Source: Oxytricha trifallax
Lineage: Eukaryota; Ciliophora; Spirotrichea; Sporadotrichida; Oxytrichidae
Length of the DNA stretch: 64,000 nucleotides
Direction: 5' to 3'
Assembly (NCBI GenBank): GCA_000711775.1
Contig: ARYC01000783.1
Coordinates: 82,926 to 146,925, forward strand
This document shows positions 46,445-59,530 of this stretch, in pieces. The position numbers were made by a program, and so were the translations under genes. Each line of letters begins with the position of its first letter. Positions within the stretch are counted from its first letter, which is position 1. Below the pieces are notes generated by a model. That model was not told the DNA's origin. It did not search any database and saw nothing but the letters and a program-made list of their open reading frames with translations.

Positions 46445-48270
46445 CCGAAATTAATCTCTCAACTCCTAATCACAAATGCCATGATAAAGTTTATGACACC
46501 ATCTAACTTAAGCAAATTCTTGCAATCTTTTCTTTAGGCCTCTCTAAGAACCATGTATTCATTAGCAAACTCTTTTTAATACTGTTGGTTCTTAGGAGAT
46601 AACTGAGGGATACACCTTGTATGCATACTTCTTCCGCTCATGATCCCCTCACCCACCCCCCTCCCCGCCACCCACATCCCACCCCTTAAAATACCCCATT
46701 TCATATCAAATTTTGTATCTGCAAGGTCTAAATCGAATTCCTTCTTGACATCTCGACATCATAGACCCTATTTTATATATATTATTTCATAAGATTTTAA
46801 AAATTCTTTATTTCCATGTTAGTGCCTTATATGATATGAAATTTATGATTTTATAAGTTTCACTATGTTTGCAACCATTTTTACACTTTCGCTAATGAAA
46901 TATAAATTCAAAAAACTTTTCCATTAAATAATATAAGAATTTTATTTCTTAATAAAATTTATATACTATAATGTACAAATTTTGTTTTTAAAATTTTTTA
47001 TCTCTTAAATCAACTTTATTCGACATAATTCTAAGAAAAAGTCTCATTAATTTTTAAAGTTTTTAATTTCGCTATTTGATTAATTTATTTTTCATTATTT
47101 TTTATAAACTAGTGAAAATTAAAAACTTTAAAAATTAATGAGACTTTTTCTTCGAATTATGTCGAATGAAGTTGATTTAAGAGATAAAAAATTTTAAAAA
47201 CAAAATTTGTACATTATAGTATATAAATTTTATTAAGAAATAAAATTCTAATATTTTTTAATGGAAAAGTTTTTTCAATTTATATTTCATTAGGGAAAGT
47301 GTAAAAATGTTGCAAACATAGTGAAACTTATCAAATCATAAAATTTATATCATATAAGGCACTAACATGGAAATAAAGAATTTTGAAAATCTTATGAAAT
47401 AATATATATAAAATAGGGTCTATGATGTCGAGATGTCAAGAAGGAATTCGATTAAGACCCTGTAGGTACAAAATTTGATATGAAATGGGGTATTTTAAGG
47501 GGTGGGGTCTCGGTCGACCGGGAGGTGGGGGAGGGGATCTCGGGCGGAACACATACTCATCAACATCTATGAGCTTTGCTTTTGCAGGCACGTTTATATT
47601 CAAGTAGTTTTCAATACAAGTGCTGATATCAACTGCATTTAATGCAGGTATACTCATAGCCTTCGGTTAGAAGCATGCTAAAATTGAATTACCTGCTGGT
47701 TGGATCATCGATTCATATCGCTTCTGTCTCTTAAGTCTTTCTTGCTGCTCTCTTTGTAACTCAAGAGTATTAGATTTTCTTTTTGCTGGAACTAATTTTT
47801 AAGTTTCTTTATCCTGAATTAAAAATTCCCTCAAATGATGCTTCTGCATATGCTTCTTTACTTTTGCTGAATGGGTATATGACTTCATGCACGTTGTACA
47901 TTAGTACCTGCCATCTACTTTATCATGCTTGAAATATATATTAGCTCTCCCAGAGAGTATCTCTTTGATGTGCATCTTCAAGCTATTGAGAAGAAATTTT
48001 AGCAGTCTTCACATTATAATTTTTTAAATTTTTTCTATTGATTGCTATTCTTTTAGCTCCTTAACATATTCAATTTATGTTTAAAGTCCTATCTCTGCTC
48101 TCCCCTTCTAGTTTTATACTTCTATTTTGAAGAACTCTGCTTTAAACTCAAGAGCTCTTAGCTCAACCTCCCTTTCAATATAGATTATTTCTGACTTTAG
48201 CGTTGCCAAAGTTGAGCAATGATTTTCCTGCTCCAAGAGAAAATGCTTTGCGATTTAAGTTAGCCGCCAT
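46445..48270 (-). pseudogene. TBE 57-kDa gene, truncated and interrupted
   Basis: It starts MAANLNRKAFSLGAG at 48270; fingers near 47900-48060. The gene is cut by the palindrome at 46630-47551 between the linker and the kinase-like N-lobe (YAYKVYPS...), and ends abruptly before the catalytic loop. Confidence 0.75.
46630..47551. mobile_element. 922-bp palindromic element with CATACT duplication
   Basis: Two arms of about 440 bp mirror each other around 47090. The tips are TTCCGCTCATGATCCCCTC and the related TTCCGCCCGAGATCCCCTC. Flanking CATACT occurs at 46624-46629 and 47552-47557. The outer 50 bp of each arm are strikingly C- or G-rich (CCCACCCCCCTCCCCGCC). No coding potential is seen: a foldback or MITE-type element. 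Confidence 0.75.
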
Positions 48271-48737
48271 GTTTAAATTCAAATTTAGATTTCAATTATT
48301 AACCTCTAATGACCTCTCTGGCTTTAGTAAATTTGTATAGGAGTTGGCACTGCAATAAAAATGATTGATTCTTAGGCGTTAGACATCATATTAATACTTA
48401 GTTTATAACTATAGATTTTCTAATTTCATGCTTAATATTTTTAATTTTTGTACCAACTTAGATAAAATTTAGATTGGTACTGGTACCAATTAAAATTAAA
48501 CGGATTTAGTACCAGTACTTATTAATTAAAACAAATTAGTACTAATTTAATGGAATTAAAATAATAAAAATGGAGCTCCATCTCTGCAGTAGTTACAGCA
48601 TCTGCAAACTTTCTCCACGTATCTTTGCAGTGTTGACCTCCAATAAGATGCCCATATTTAATAGTAATATTTATAACAGTAGGATCTAGAACTCTATATA
48701 TATAATTTGAAATTCATTAATAGGAAGAGGAACAAAG

Positions 48738-49527
48738 ATGGAATCACTCAATGATCAAATGAAAAGAGTCGAGGCTCAAGAAATGATCGCAAGATTCAGA
48801 AGTAAAGAAGATCTCTATCGATACCTAACTTTACATGTAAGATAACTAGATGACTAATAACATATTATACAGTTGGTTTATTCCTTCCAACGATGGAAGG
48901 TACCAAAATTTCATTCTTGAAAGCAATACTTTGTGAGGAGAAGAAAGCTTTTAAAAATAAAAAGATTAAACTAATAGAAATTCCCAACTACCCTGAGATT
49001 TCAGTCACTAATCTTTATGAGGATGCCATGTAAGATGAGAAAGTGGTAGTTTACCTTCCAACCAAGAAGCAACTCTCTAATAAACTAACAGAGAGGAACT
49101 TCTTCTATGGTGTTCTTGGAACAATAAAAGAGGAGTATCTCAGAGAAATAATTGAAGAAGCTCACAAGAAACGATGTTCTATATATCTTGAAGACTAGAA
49201 GAAGCAAGGCATTCTAATAAGCTCAGCTTGGCTAGAGGAACTTAAGAAGCATCCTTATCTTATAAGTAAGCTTTGACTAATAATTTTATAGGAAAATCTG
49301 GCACAGGTATATATCTTAGGAAAGAGCATGCTAAGGTTCACAGAGAGAGAAAGTCATAGACTTTTTATGAAGTTAGCAAGAGACTTTATAAAGATGTTTA
49401 AAAGCCAGATGAAATTAACATAGATTCAGGAGCTGGCACTAATAGAAGAAATATGGGCCCAAGCAAACCATATGAAGATAAGAAGAAAGAGAAGCTTAAT
49501 CTTTTTAAGGCCCCATTTAATATGTGA
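48738..49527 (+). pseudogene. TBE 22-kDa-class gene, nearly intact but frameshifted
   Basis: It reads MESLNDQMKRVEAQEMIARF... The first intron is 36 nt (GTAAGATAAC...ATACAG) but the G before it is lost, shifting the frame. The second intron is the usual 26 nt (GTAAGCTTTG...TTATAG). The C-terminal part is open to TGA. Confidence 0.75.
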
Positions 49528-49533
49528 ACTTTT

Positions 49534-50604
49534 TCATTCATTTATATCTAAAACTTATTAATAAACATTTATTCTTCCTTTCTTTGCACATATCGTAGTC
49601 TTATCTACGCTCACTCTCTTACAGCTGCTTTGAATTAAGTCTACTGTATCGATGGGCAAGTCATGCATAAGATGATACAGCAGCAGCTTCTTGTAGTGAG
49701 TCTTGATTTAACTCCAGTAGAATTCAATTCCATTAAATTATGGGCTATAAGGAACGTTGTATAAAGGAGTTATGTTTAACTCTTCATAAGCTTTCTTAGA
49801 CTCCTTAGTCTTATGAACTGATAAGTTATCAACAAACAAGATGAATTTGGTAGTTGCTATACTTCTCTCTGAGCTTATGCAAGAACTAAATATACTGCTC
49901 TCGCTTAATTGAGCGAGGATGAAAGACAAAAGCTTCTATATCTTAATCTTCACTAATACCAACTAAAATTGCGTTAGTGGCAATCTTTACTTTTTAGTCA
50001 TATTCTTCTATATTATTTTACTTTTTGCACCAGGACTTATTAAATAAAAGTGTTGAAGGTAAACACAGCTTCATCTGCATGTATGAGCTTGATTTTATTA
50101 TCAATAGCTCTCTGCATCTAATAATATATATAATTTAAATTATTACTATAAAATGGCACTGTAAAATAAATTACTCTCTTTACTCTGTTGACAGTATTGA
50201 AAGTAATAAATGCCATTTCTTCTATAAATATTAGATATAGTCTTAGGAGAGATACGCATGTCAGGAAACTTGCGATGAAACATATCAGCTCGCTGGTCAA
50301 GAGGAAATTGTGCCATTACTTCAAAGTCTAATATTCACAGAGGTAATCAATATGGGTCTGAGTGAACTTTTATTTTCTAACTGGATGTTATCAAGTACCA
50401 GAATTAAAATGCTAAACAGCTAAAAAGCAATCAAACCTAATAGTTTAGGCACTCTTATGTAGGAATCTTGCTATAGGCTGTATAATTCAGCACTGGTTTG
50501 ACTTAGTCAATATTAATACTTATACCATACCTAAGCATAAGCAGTAACTCTTAATATTTCTCATCATAAATAGACCCTGTATTTAGCTAAATTCTATTTC
50601 TCAT
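49534..50604 (-). pseudogene. TBE transposase, broken
   Basis: It starts MRNRIQLNTGSIYDEKY. A TGA at 50391-50393 lies at the same codon as in the copy at 21952. A further shift occurs before LFVDNLSVHKTKESKKAYEE. The third block, YSPQFNGIEFYW, is intact. Confidence 0.8.
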
Positions 50605-51077
50605 TTTGCAAATTGGCCTCATTTCTCTATTAACCCCAACTATACCCTACAAATCAAAGCACTTATAAACCTCATAAAGAGGTTTTGGGGTTTTGAATCT
50701 ACAATTAACTTAATTAGTCATATCTGTCATTTTTTTGGAGCTTTTCTTTTAAGGTTGATGTGAAATAGTTTAATATTAATTAGAGTACATGTCAATCGTA
50801 ACTTTTATAGTCTGAAATATTTATATTCTCAATAGTACTTAAAATTAAAGCTGTATAAAATTTTTTATTAAAACACTCAAGCTACAATCTTTTTAAAAGT
50901 TGAATCTCGATGATTAATAAAATGATAAAAAATGATCTTAAAATTAAAATTTAATATTTATGTTTTGATTATAATTTCTTTAGAAAGTAGAAAGTTATAG
51001 ATATTTCCGCCTTTTCCCATTCATCTTCTTAGCTAAAAATCTATCTGGCATAATTTTTTTATAAATATATGTCAAAT

Positions 51078-51371
51078 ATGGATTCGTAATCTTTAACTTT
51101 TCTTTATAAATAGATTAATGCAATACAGAGTTAGCGCTTCCGCTTTAGAATTAAGAAAAAGCAAGAGTATGAGACTCTCAAGGAACAAGTGACCTTGCTT
51201 GAGTCAGAGATATCACAGGAAAATATATAATACAAAAACATAAAATTCGTATTCAACTTTAATATTAGTCCTATCTTTAACAGAAAACTAAGAATAATTT
51301 TAGATAATAACAATTGTTTTAGATCACACAGTCGACCAAAATCTCAGAAAATTTATACAGCCTACTCTTGA
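51078..51371 (+). CDS. bZIP-like ORF
   Basis: A 97-codon frame from ATG to TGA. The basic region NAIQSQRFRFRIKKKQEYET has the Asn and the Arg eight residues later that contact DNA in bZIP factors. It is followed by a short leucine-spaced helix (LKEQVTLLESEISQENI). Bases after about 51235 look less like protein. It is probably a fragment of a transcription factor gene, the rest lying elsewhere in the germline. It sits between two TBEs. Confidence 0.5.
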
Positions 51372-51497
51372 AGTGTAAACCTTAGCAACTGCAAAATTTT
51401 CATGGTGAAATTTTCTAGTGCTCATAATTACAGGATTTAATAGTAAATGAAAATAGCAGCTTGTGGGTTGGTAGTTAAATCTCATTCTCAATAAAAA

Positions 51498-51665
51498 TCA
51501 TTCATTTCCAAGTAAAAACTCTTTAACTAACACTTATCGCCATCGTTGAAACCAACAATGCTAGTTTGAATCCAAGTAAGGTTTAGTAGCTCTTCTCATA
51601 AAATGCAACGATGGGAGTGCTTCTCTCTTCCTGATGAGACCTTTCCTATTTTATTCTGCATCCAT
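51498..51665 (-). CDS. short basic ORF, unrecognised
   Basis: 55 codons starting MDAEQNRKGLIRKREALPSL, rich in Arg, Lys and Trp, in a stretch more GC-rich than its flanks. It may be a small gene segment; no family recognised. Confidence 0.25.
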
Positions 51666-51918
51666 GATTATGCTGCTATCTATAACAAATTCATATCAAT
51701 AAATGTTAAGACTACATCCCTAATTTATTAAAATCCCATTAGTCAATTAAGAACGAATATTAGAAGTTAATTATAATTAAATTTAAATTTGATTAGTATT
51801 CAAAACCCCAAAACCCCTTAATGAGGTTTATAAGTGCTTTGATTTGTAGGGAATTTGTTAGGGGTTGGGGTTATTAATAGGTTTTAATTGAAATTTATAG
51901 TAAATGTATTTAATTTAA

Positions 51919-53368
51919 TCACTCAAAATGCACCATAGAATCATGTGGGAGAGGTCTGAAGTTTATCTTACTTAACCACAACTCAATCTGCTCTATTGAT
52001 ATGTCTGATCTTGAGTTTGGTTTTATTATTATTGACTCTGCCATTTGTTTCATTGATTGAGATACTCTTGTTCTGTCAATAAATTGCTTTATTCTATGTT
52101 TAGCATCCTTCTCACACCTTGTAGAGTAGTAATCGTTGCGAGGCATATCGCACTCTATTATTATTGCTGCTAAAGCCCACACATCCCATTAAAAGTCACC
52201 ATCTCTCCAGTCTTCTCTTTCTGGATAGTACCCTTGAGTTCCCATTACAGTTCCAAGCCTTGATACTTCCACTCTATAGGCTCTATTGAAATCGATTATT
52301 GCTACTCTTACTGGTGAGAAGTTTATCATTATATTTTCTGGCTTCAAATCTCTGTGAACAAACCCTAACTTGTGAAGCTCTTTTATACCTTGTATGGTCT
52401 GAGTTGCTATTTATCCAAGCTACTTATGATTTCTTTGATCTGTAATGAAATCTCTTAGGGTCATTTCATAGAGTGGGAGTCTGAAAGCAACATGATCCTT
52501 GGCAAGGAGAACAGCATCTAACTTTATTAAGTATCTACACTCTTTGAACTTTGCTTGAGTGAGTACTTGATACTCATTTGTAAACTCCATCTAGTATTTA
52601 TCATCACTTAAGAGATAGTTGAAGGGATACACCTTGTATGCATACTGATGATCATTGATAACTTTCTTATCAAAGGAGTCTTCTAATATAAGGTAGCTTT
52701 AAAGTGAAGTGTCTAGGTCAATTTAGGCAAGAACAGGAATCTTTTTATATTGAATTTTAATCATGATCTTTGTGATTTCGGATGCTAGTAGGTTGCGTGA
52801 TTTCCTCACATATTCTGATTCACTAGCTTGTTCAAGCTCTACAAGTTTCGTAGATTCTCTTGTTTTTCTTTTGTTCAGTAGCTTCAATTCATCTTCATGC
52901 TTTTCAATCTCTAAATCTTTCTTGTGAGCTTTTAAAAGATGCTTCCTTAAATCTCTTGTATGAGCATACTGCTTATGGCACTCGAAGCACTCATACTTTC
53001 CGTCGATTTTATCGTGCTTTAAGTATATAGTTGGCTTGGCTTCTCTATGCTATTTCATATGCCTATACCAACTAGATTTATGAGCGAAGTCTCTCTCACA
53101 CTACTCACAAAAGTATACTTCTACTTCTTCAGTTTGTATAGGCATTTCATTAATACCTTTCTCCTCCTCTCTGTCTCCCACACACTTGTTTGCCATTTAT
53201 TTTCTATTATTAATTTCTATTTTAATAACAGAGACCTCAAGTGATAGCTCAGGTAGTTCCTTATGAGAGTTCATCTCACAGTTATCACATTTTTTATTGC
53301 TGCCAAAGGTAAGTCTCATTTAGTTTTGATGGAAGTGCTGTTGTTTTTCTTAAAATGTTAGCGCTCAT
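51919..53368 (-). pseudogene. TBE 57-kDa zinc finger/kinase-like gene, one frameshift
   Basis: It is 1450 bp against 1449. One extra A near 53326 shifts the frame soon after the start; the TC run at the first finger has the correct four units, so CEQCERDFAHKSSWYRHM reads cleanly here. The kinase-like part is complete. This is the best-preserved copy of this gene from the finger onward. Confidence 0.85.
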
Positions 53369-53903
53369 ATTTAAATTTGAATTTAAAATTATAAAACTGC
53401 CTCTATAACTGAGAGCTTATATGAGAGCTTTGCAAGCCTACAAGTTTCAAGGGAAGTTTTTAGAGTATTATAGAAGAAATATGAGTGCTAAGAGACGATC
53501 CAGCTCTAAATCTGGGTGATAAAGTAACCATTTTAACTTTCAATAATAAGTTGATTATAGCACGTACCAATTTAGGAGCTGCTCCTAATTAAGTACGTAC
53601 TGCTTTAGGAGGTATTTTGTCATTATATGATTAAAATTAGGGTGCTCCTAATTAAGTACTAGCATTTTAGGAGCTGCTCCTAATTAAGTACGCACAAATT
53701 TAAATTTAAAAATATGGAACTATAACAGTAGAAATTGATATCAATCTCTCAAGTTTGAAACAAGTTCTCAAAACCTTCTGCATATCCTGCTAAGAGGTTG
53801 ACCTTCTATAGGATGCCCATATTTAATAGTAAGTTTTACAGAGGTATATAATTGAAATCAATAAACTTAAATTTGAATATCATTTCTTAGATCTGTAAGC
53901 AAG

Positions 53904-54689
53904 TTGGAGTCAATGAATGATGCAATGAAAAGAGTGCAAGCACAAGAACTGATTAAAAGATTTAGAAGCAAGGAGGATTTGCATCGCTACCTGGTGCAGC
54001 AAGGTAATAAACTCATACTAACTAATCTTGATTATGTAGTTGGTTTGTTTCTACCAACAATGGAAGGTACTAAAATTTCATTTCTAAGAGCAATACTCTG
54101 CGAAGAGAAGAAAGCTTTGAAAACTTAAGATGTGAAGTTTGCAGAGATTCCAAATTATCCAGAAATCTCTGTGACTAACTTATATGATGATGCTATGAAT
54201 CACCCAGAGGTTTCGCAGTACCTGCCTACTAAGAAGCAGTTGTCAAATAAACTACCTGAAAGAAACTATTTCTTTGGCATACTTGCAACTAATCAAATGT
54301 GATTACTTGAAAGAAATTATTCAAGAATCTCATAAGAAAAGGTACAGCATCTCTTCAGAAGATAAAGACAAACAAGGATCAGATAAGTGAGAGCTGGCTA
54401 TCAGAGCTGCAGAAGCACCCTTATATTTCAAGTAAGATTTGTAGCTTAACTCTTTAGAAAATCTGGAACTGGCATCTTCTTGATGAAGGAATAGAGCAAG
54501 CTTCACAAAGAGCGAAAGTCGAAGACAAAGTATGAAGTTAGCAAGAGACTTTATTCAAATATTGAGCCTCCAGAGTCAATGAACATAGATGCAGGAGCTG
54601 GCAGCAAGAGAAGAAACTTAGGAGGAGGGAAGCAAGAAATAGAAGAAAAGAAAGAGAAGCCAGCTCCCTCTAAAGAATTCTAAATGTGA
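53904..54689 (+). pseudogene. TBE 22-kDa-class gene, start lost and frameshifted
   Basis: The normal ATG is TTG here; the next in-frame ATG is three codons on. One base is gained near 54290, two are lost near 54378 and one after the second intron. Otherwise it is like the copy at 33856. Confidence 0.8.
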
Positions 54690-54698
54690 CTTATATAT

Positions 54699-55757
54699 TC
54701 ATTAGCTTAACTCTAAAACTTATTTATATACATTCACTCTCCCTTCTTTCGCACACTTTTAAGCCAATAAATTATCTACTCTCTTGGCTGAGCTTTTAAT
54801 AAAGTCAACTGTATCAATAGGTAGGTCATGCATCAAGTGGTAGAGCAGCAGCTTCTTGTAATGGCCTTTTATATACCCCAGTAGAACTAAATTCCATTAA
54901 ACTTTGGACTGTAAGGTACGTTGAACACTGATGTTATTCTAAGTTGTTCATAACTCTTCCTTGTTTCTTTAGTCTTATGAACAGAAAGATTATCAACAAA
55001 CAGTATTATCTCTTATTCAGGGTACTTCTCTCTCAGCTGTTCTAAGAACTTTATATACTGCTCTGTCTTAATAGAGCGAGGATGAATAACATAAGTTTCT
55101 AAACCAGTATCTTCACTAATTCCTCCAAGAATTGCCATCGTTTATACCTTGACTTTCTAGTCATATACTTCTATATTACTAGGCTTCTTATACCAAGACT
55201 TCTAGATGAAAGTGTTGAAGGTAAACACAGCCTCGTCAGCATGTATAAACTTAATATTATTCTATTAGACTCTCTGCATTTAATTATAAATATAATTTAA
55301 GTTGTTGTTGTAAAATGGCAGAGTGAAATCAATCACTCTCTTGATACGATTCACACCTTTGTAAGAGATACCATTTCGCTTATAAATGTTAGCAACAGAC
55401 TATGCAGAGATCTTCAACTCAGGGAACTGGCGGGGAAACATAATAGCTCGGCAAGAGAGAAGTGAGCCCAATACTTCAAAGTTGTTTAATTAATAAGATA
55501 GTCAATATGCTTCTATTGAAACTTTGACTTCCTCTAAGGCATTGAATTCAGCTATTATTGCTTTAGTTATACAGCTATAAGGCAGTGGGAGCGAACAGTT
55601 GAAGGACTTCTTTTAAGAGCAGTCCAATAGACTTATAATTAAGTACAGGTTTGACTTATTAACTGTATAAATCACATCCATATCGCAGTTTAAACACTAA
55701 ATCTATATACTCTTCATCATAAATAGACCCAAAAAGCTTGCTATTTTTGTCTCGCAT
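54699..55757 (-). pseudogene. TBE transposase, frameshifted
   Basis: 1059 bp against 1065: one base lost near 54868, four near 55450 and one near 55611. Catalytic blocks remain visible. Confidence 0.8.
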
Positions 55758-55841
55758 TTAAATAATAACCCCAACCCCTAACAAATTCCCTACAAATCAA
55801 AGCACTTATAAACCTCATTAAGGGGTTTTGGGGTTTTGAGT

Positions 55842-56742
55842 GGTAATATAAAGAAAATCAATAAATAATTTTTTAATAAAAAATATAAAATTTATGATAC
55901 TACTATGATAAATTAAGAACTATAAAATTTTTATTCAAATTTGAATGAGTTTTTTCATTCATTTATATTTCAAAAATAAAGCTATATAAAAAAAGAAATG
56001 CTTTTTAACGATCTAAATGATTAATTATGAAAGGAAAATGTTAAAAAATATAGAGAAATTTAATTCTATTACTTCATCTTTCAAGAATTATAAAAAATTT
56101 TCTTTAGTTTTATATTAATATTAATATCATCAACGCAATTGATACTTATATTTTTCAAATGAATAAGGCGATAAGTAATTTTATGAAAATTTATATCTAA
56201 AAAAGGATTTTCTTTTTAAAAAAATCATTAGAGTTATTTATAGCTTAGATCTGTAATAACTTAAATCATAATGGTCGTTTATTATTTATACTTTAATTGA
56301 TAAAGTCTAGTTGATTTCTTTATAAATCTTTTTTATAGTTAAAATTTACAGTAAAATAATTGTTTTCAATAAAGACAAGGAAAATCAAAATAATAAAATG
56401 TTTTTTTCACAAAGTTCAGTTTAATTCCAAATTTAAAAAATTGCATTTCTATTATAGACCTTATATTTGAAAAATTTTATTAAAAAGGTAAAAACACAAA
56501 TGATATAATAAAGTGGTTTTGATGTTTTGAATGATAAAATAAGATCAATTTATGAAATTAATTGAAATTGGAAATTTTTAATTTCATAAAAATTAGAACT
56601 TTTAATATTTTAATTTTATTTTATACATCTATTGAGATATTTTTTTCTATTATTTTTTCACTGTATTTCACTTCATAAATATAAAAATGAATTTATATTT
56701 AATATTTAATAGTTTGGTTTAACTAAAATAAAGTTTAAATAT
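55842..56742. other. AT-rich DNA, no gene seen
   Basis: Very AT-rich and without a convincing frame or repeat. It is probably germline-limited spacer. Confidence 0.5.
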
Positions 56743-57315
56743 TACCCTGAATATGAATAGTGAATAGTGAATAGTTTAAGCTAAATTAATAACGAGATAT
56801 TCTGGGTCATAACATGACCCAATATTTACATCCTTGGGTCATGACGTTGCTGGTGTGAATGACGTGGCACATAACCTTGAGCCCTCAAAAAACCAAAAAA
56901 CCCCACAAGAGGAAAAGCTGGAAAACGACTAGCAATTGCTCGGCTCCTCAGTGCTCCTGACGTCCGCCACTCATCACTGTGGGGAATGCAGTCCCACTTC
57001 TTCCCCCCCCCGCCTGCCTCCCTTCTTGCCAGCCTTGTTAGACTGTATCCACCCTGCCAACTAACGGCGTAATGGCAGGGAAATCGGCTCTCTAGAGCTC
57101 TCTCCATGAGCGATTGAACCCCGCTAGCTCGTTGTTATTTGCAGGTAGGTCTCTGGGCGCTTTCATCTCCTGCATGAGACAATATTAGCCTTATATGGTT
57201 CGGATTACCAGACCAAAAATAATCCTAAATAGAAAGCAACACATATGGGATCCACGGTCACCTGAAGGCACTCCCTATTTAGTATCTTTTTAATTTAATA
57301 CCCTGAATATGAATT
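56743..57315. mobile_element. GC-rich insert flanked by 16-bp direct repeats
   Basis: TACCCTGAATATGAAT occurs at 56743-56758 and again at 57300-57315. The 541 bp between include a core (about 56805-57180) far more GC-rich than anything nearby. A minus-strand frame of 93 standard codons (56826-57107) lacks any TAA/TAG, unlike host genes. TGGGTCAT..ATGACCCA is a small palindrome at one edge. The direct repeat could be a retrotransposition target duplication or a rearrangement pointer. Its origin is not recognised. Confidence 0.5.
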
Positions 57316-59530
57316 ATTTAGGTATTTAAAATAAATAACTTAACTATTTTAGATTTCAATAATATTAATACTTTTTGGGTGTATTAATTGATTAAATATA
57401 AAATATGCAATATTATTAATTTTAAGGATATTGAAGTCACAATTTTTAAACCCTAATTTTTTTGTAGAGATAGCGAGTTTGATATTGGAATCCCTGATAT
57501 GTGAAAGTAATGAAATCATCTAAAACCCCATATTTCAATTAAGACAAAAGATAGGAGGTTAAGAAAAATTAATTAAAAATTAAATTATTACTGGCTGAAA
57601 TTATATATAATTAGGTTAATATTAATTTTACACACCTTGATTGGTTTATTTTATAAGAACAAATAATCGAGCCAATAGTTTTAATAATTAGCCCAAACAC
57701 ATATAATTTACGCCATGAAATCTTTCTTTATATTTATTTGTTCTTAACTCCTAATCTTCGTTCTTAAATGACTAACGGGGTTTTATAAAACTGTAACATT
57801 TTAAACTGATCTATATTAAGTGAATATTTAGATTTTAAATAATTTGAGTAAATTAGTAAAATAACTTACGTAATTCTCTTTTCAATAATCTCCTCTCTTG
57901 AACATTACTTATTTAATTAAATCTAATACTTTTAATTATATAAGAATAGATTAATTTTATAGTTATCTTATAAAATTTATTTCCATCATTATCTATTATC
58001 CATGCTTTTTGTAAATATACATATTCATAGTTAATGAAGACACTCATTCTCAAAACTGTATAAAATTTATTTAAACTAATAATTAATTAAAATACTAGTA
58101 ACCCATGAATACTTGATTTTAATAAAAAATTCAGTTAAGATAATATTGTCATATAATACTACACTTGAATTTAAGAGAGAAGTAATCATTTAGTACGAAT
58201 CGCCTATTTATAAGTTAAATCTAATTGAAATTTATTTATTTATTCCATTTTATTATATAATTAAATTATATTAATTTAAATTTTTATAAGCTTAAGTAAT
58301 TTACAAAATATATTCCAGTACATCACTAGTTTACTTGAATGGTATTCATTTATTGATTTCAAAAATTAAAATCAAAATCGCCTAATTTTTATAGAGATTA
58401 ATTTTTCTCACATTTATAGAGAACTTCATTTAAGATTTCAAAATATTATTTGAATTTTAAAATTTAATAAAATATAAAAGATTTTTAAAATAAAAATTTA
58501 AATACGTTATAGAAATACTTTGTATATACATATCTTGGACACTAATTTATTTTGATTGTCAAGTTAATTAACATTAAATAAACATTATAAATTTTGATTT
58601 AATTTAAAACATGAAAAAATTATTATATTAAATTGCTTCGATATTCGTATTTGAAAGGAAAGATACTTTTGAATTTACACTATACTGTTTTATACGAAAA
58701 AAAGTAATCATTTATATAGTTTCTCAAAATGATTCAACTAATCTAATAACCTGCTATTGTTAGTTTATATTATTTTATCATAAAATTAAATATTACTTTC
58801 TTAAAAATTAAAATACTACTTATTTTTAAATGAGAGATTTTGTAAATGTATATGTATCATTTCTTAATTTTTATTGAAGACATAGTTAAAATGTACTGAC
58901 TCCATCCAATATTATAATATAAATTAATTCTCCTACAATAGAGATTATCTCAACTTTTTTCCCAAATACTTTACTCTTTCATTCCATTAACATTCAAATA
59001 TATTAGACCTTGTCTATTTATATCAAATTTTTATCTATTTGAATCCAAATCCCAGTTATTTTAATTTTAGGCAGATATTTTAAGAGTGATTTATGGATTC
59101 TTATAAAGTTCTGTATTAGCCGAATAACCTATTATTAGAAAATGAATATTTTTCGATACCAACAATTATCAAAATCATTTAAATCCTGAGTATAGAAAAA
59201 ATAACTTATTAAATACTTACAAAGTCATTAGCTATGAATTAGCTAAATATCTTAGAACATTCTATGCATAAAACTATTATGCATAATTATGCAAGCTGTT
59301 AAGATATAAAATATAATATAATTAAGGTTTTATTTTTTATTTTAAATAAAAAGTGCCTAGCAAAAGAAAGAGGATAATAATGAAGAAAACTAAATAATTA
59401 TCAACACATTTTATTTTTAATAAGTTATAAATTTCAAATAAATAATCTAATTTCCAACTTTTTCTATGTTTTTAACTCTTTTAGATCTAAATCTAATTTT
59501 TAAATTAATTTGTTATAATTATAATTAAAA
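57316..59530. other. AT-rich DNA, no gene seen
   Basis: Long poly-A/T-rich stretch with no convincing frame or terminal repeat. Confidence 0.5.

Larger units (their letters stand above)
46445..50695 (-). mobile_element. TBE transposon (third group), left end missing
   Basis: The right tip (GGTTTTGGGGTTTTG) and subterminal repeat are at 50620-50695, followed by AAT. The left part breaks off in the 57-kDa gene at about 46445, with no telomeric tip. A 922-bp palindrome is inserted inside. Gene order is 57-kDa (-), 22-kDa (+), transposase (-). Confidence 0.85.
51801..55838 (-). mobile_element. TBE transposon (first group), all three genes broken
   Basis: Perfect telomeric tips and subterminal repeats. 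Length is 4038 bp, the shortest of the group because of small deletions. The flanking triplets ATT and AGT differ, though AGT also occurs just before ATT on the left. Confidence 0.95.

Noticed and set aside
51635-51660. Hammerhead ribozyme core (CTGATGAG)
   Set aside because: The matching GAAA and GTC parts of the core are not found at usable distances.
57095-57140. tRNA gene at GGGGTTCAATCGC
   Set aside because: Resembles a B box but there is no A box, acceptor stem or cloverleaf around it.
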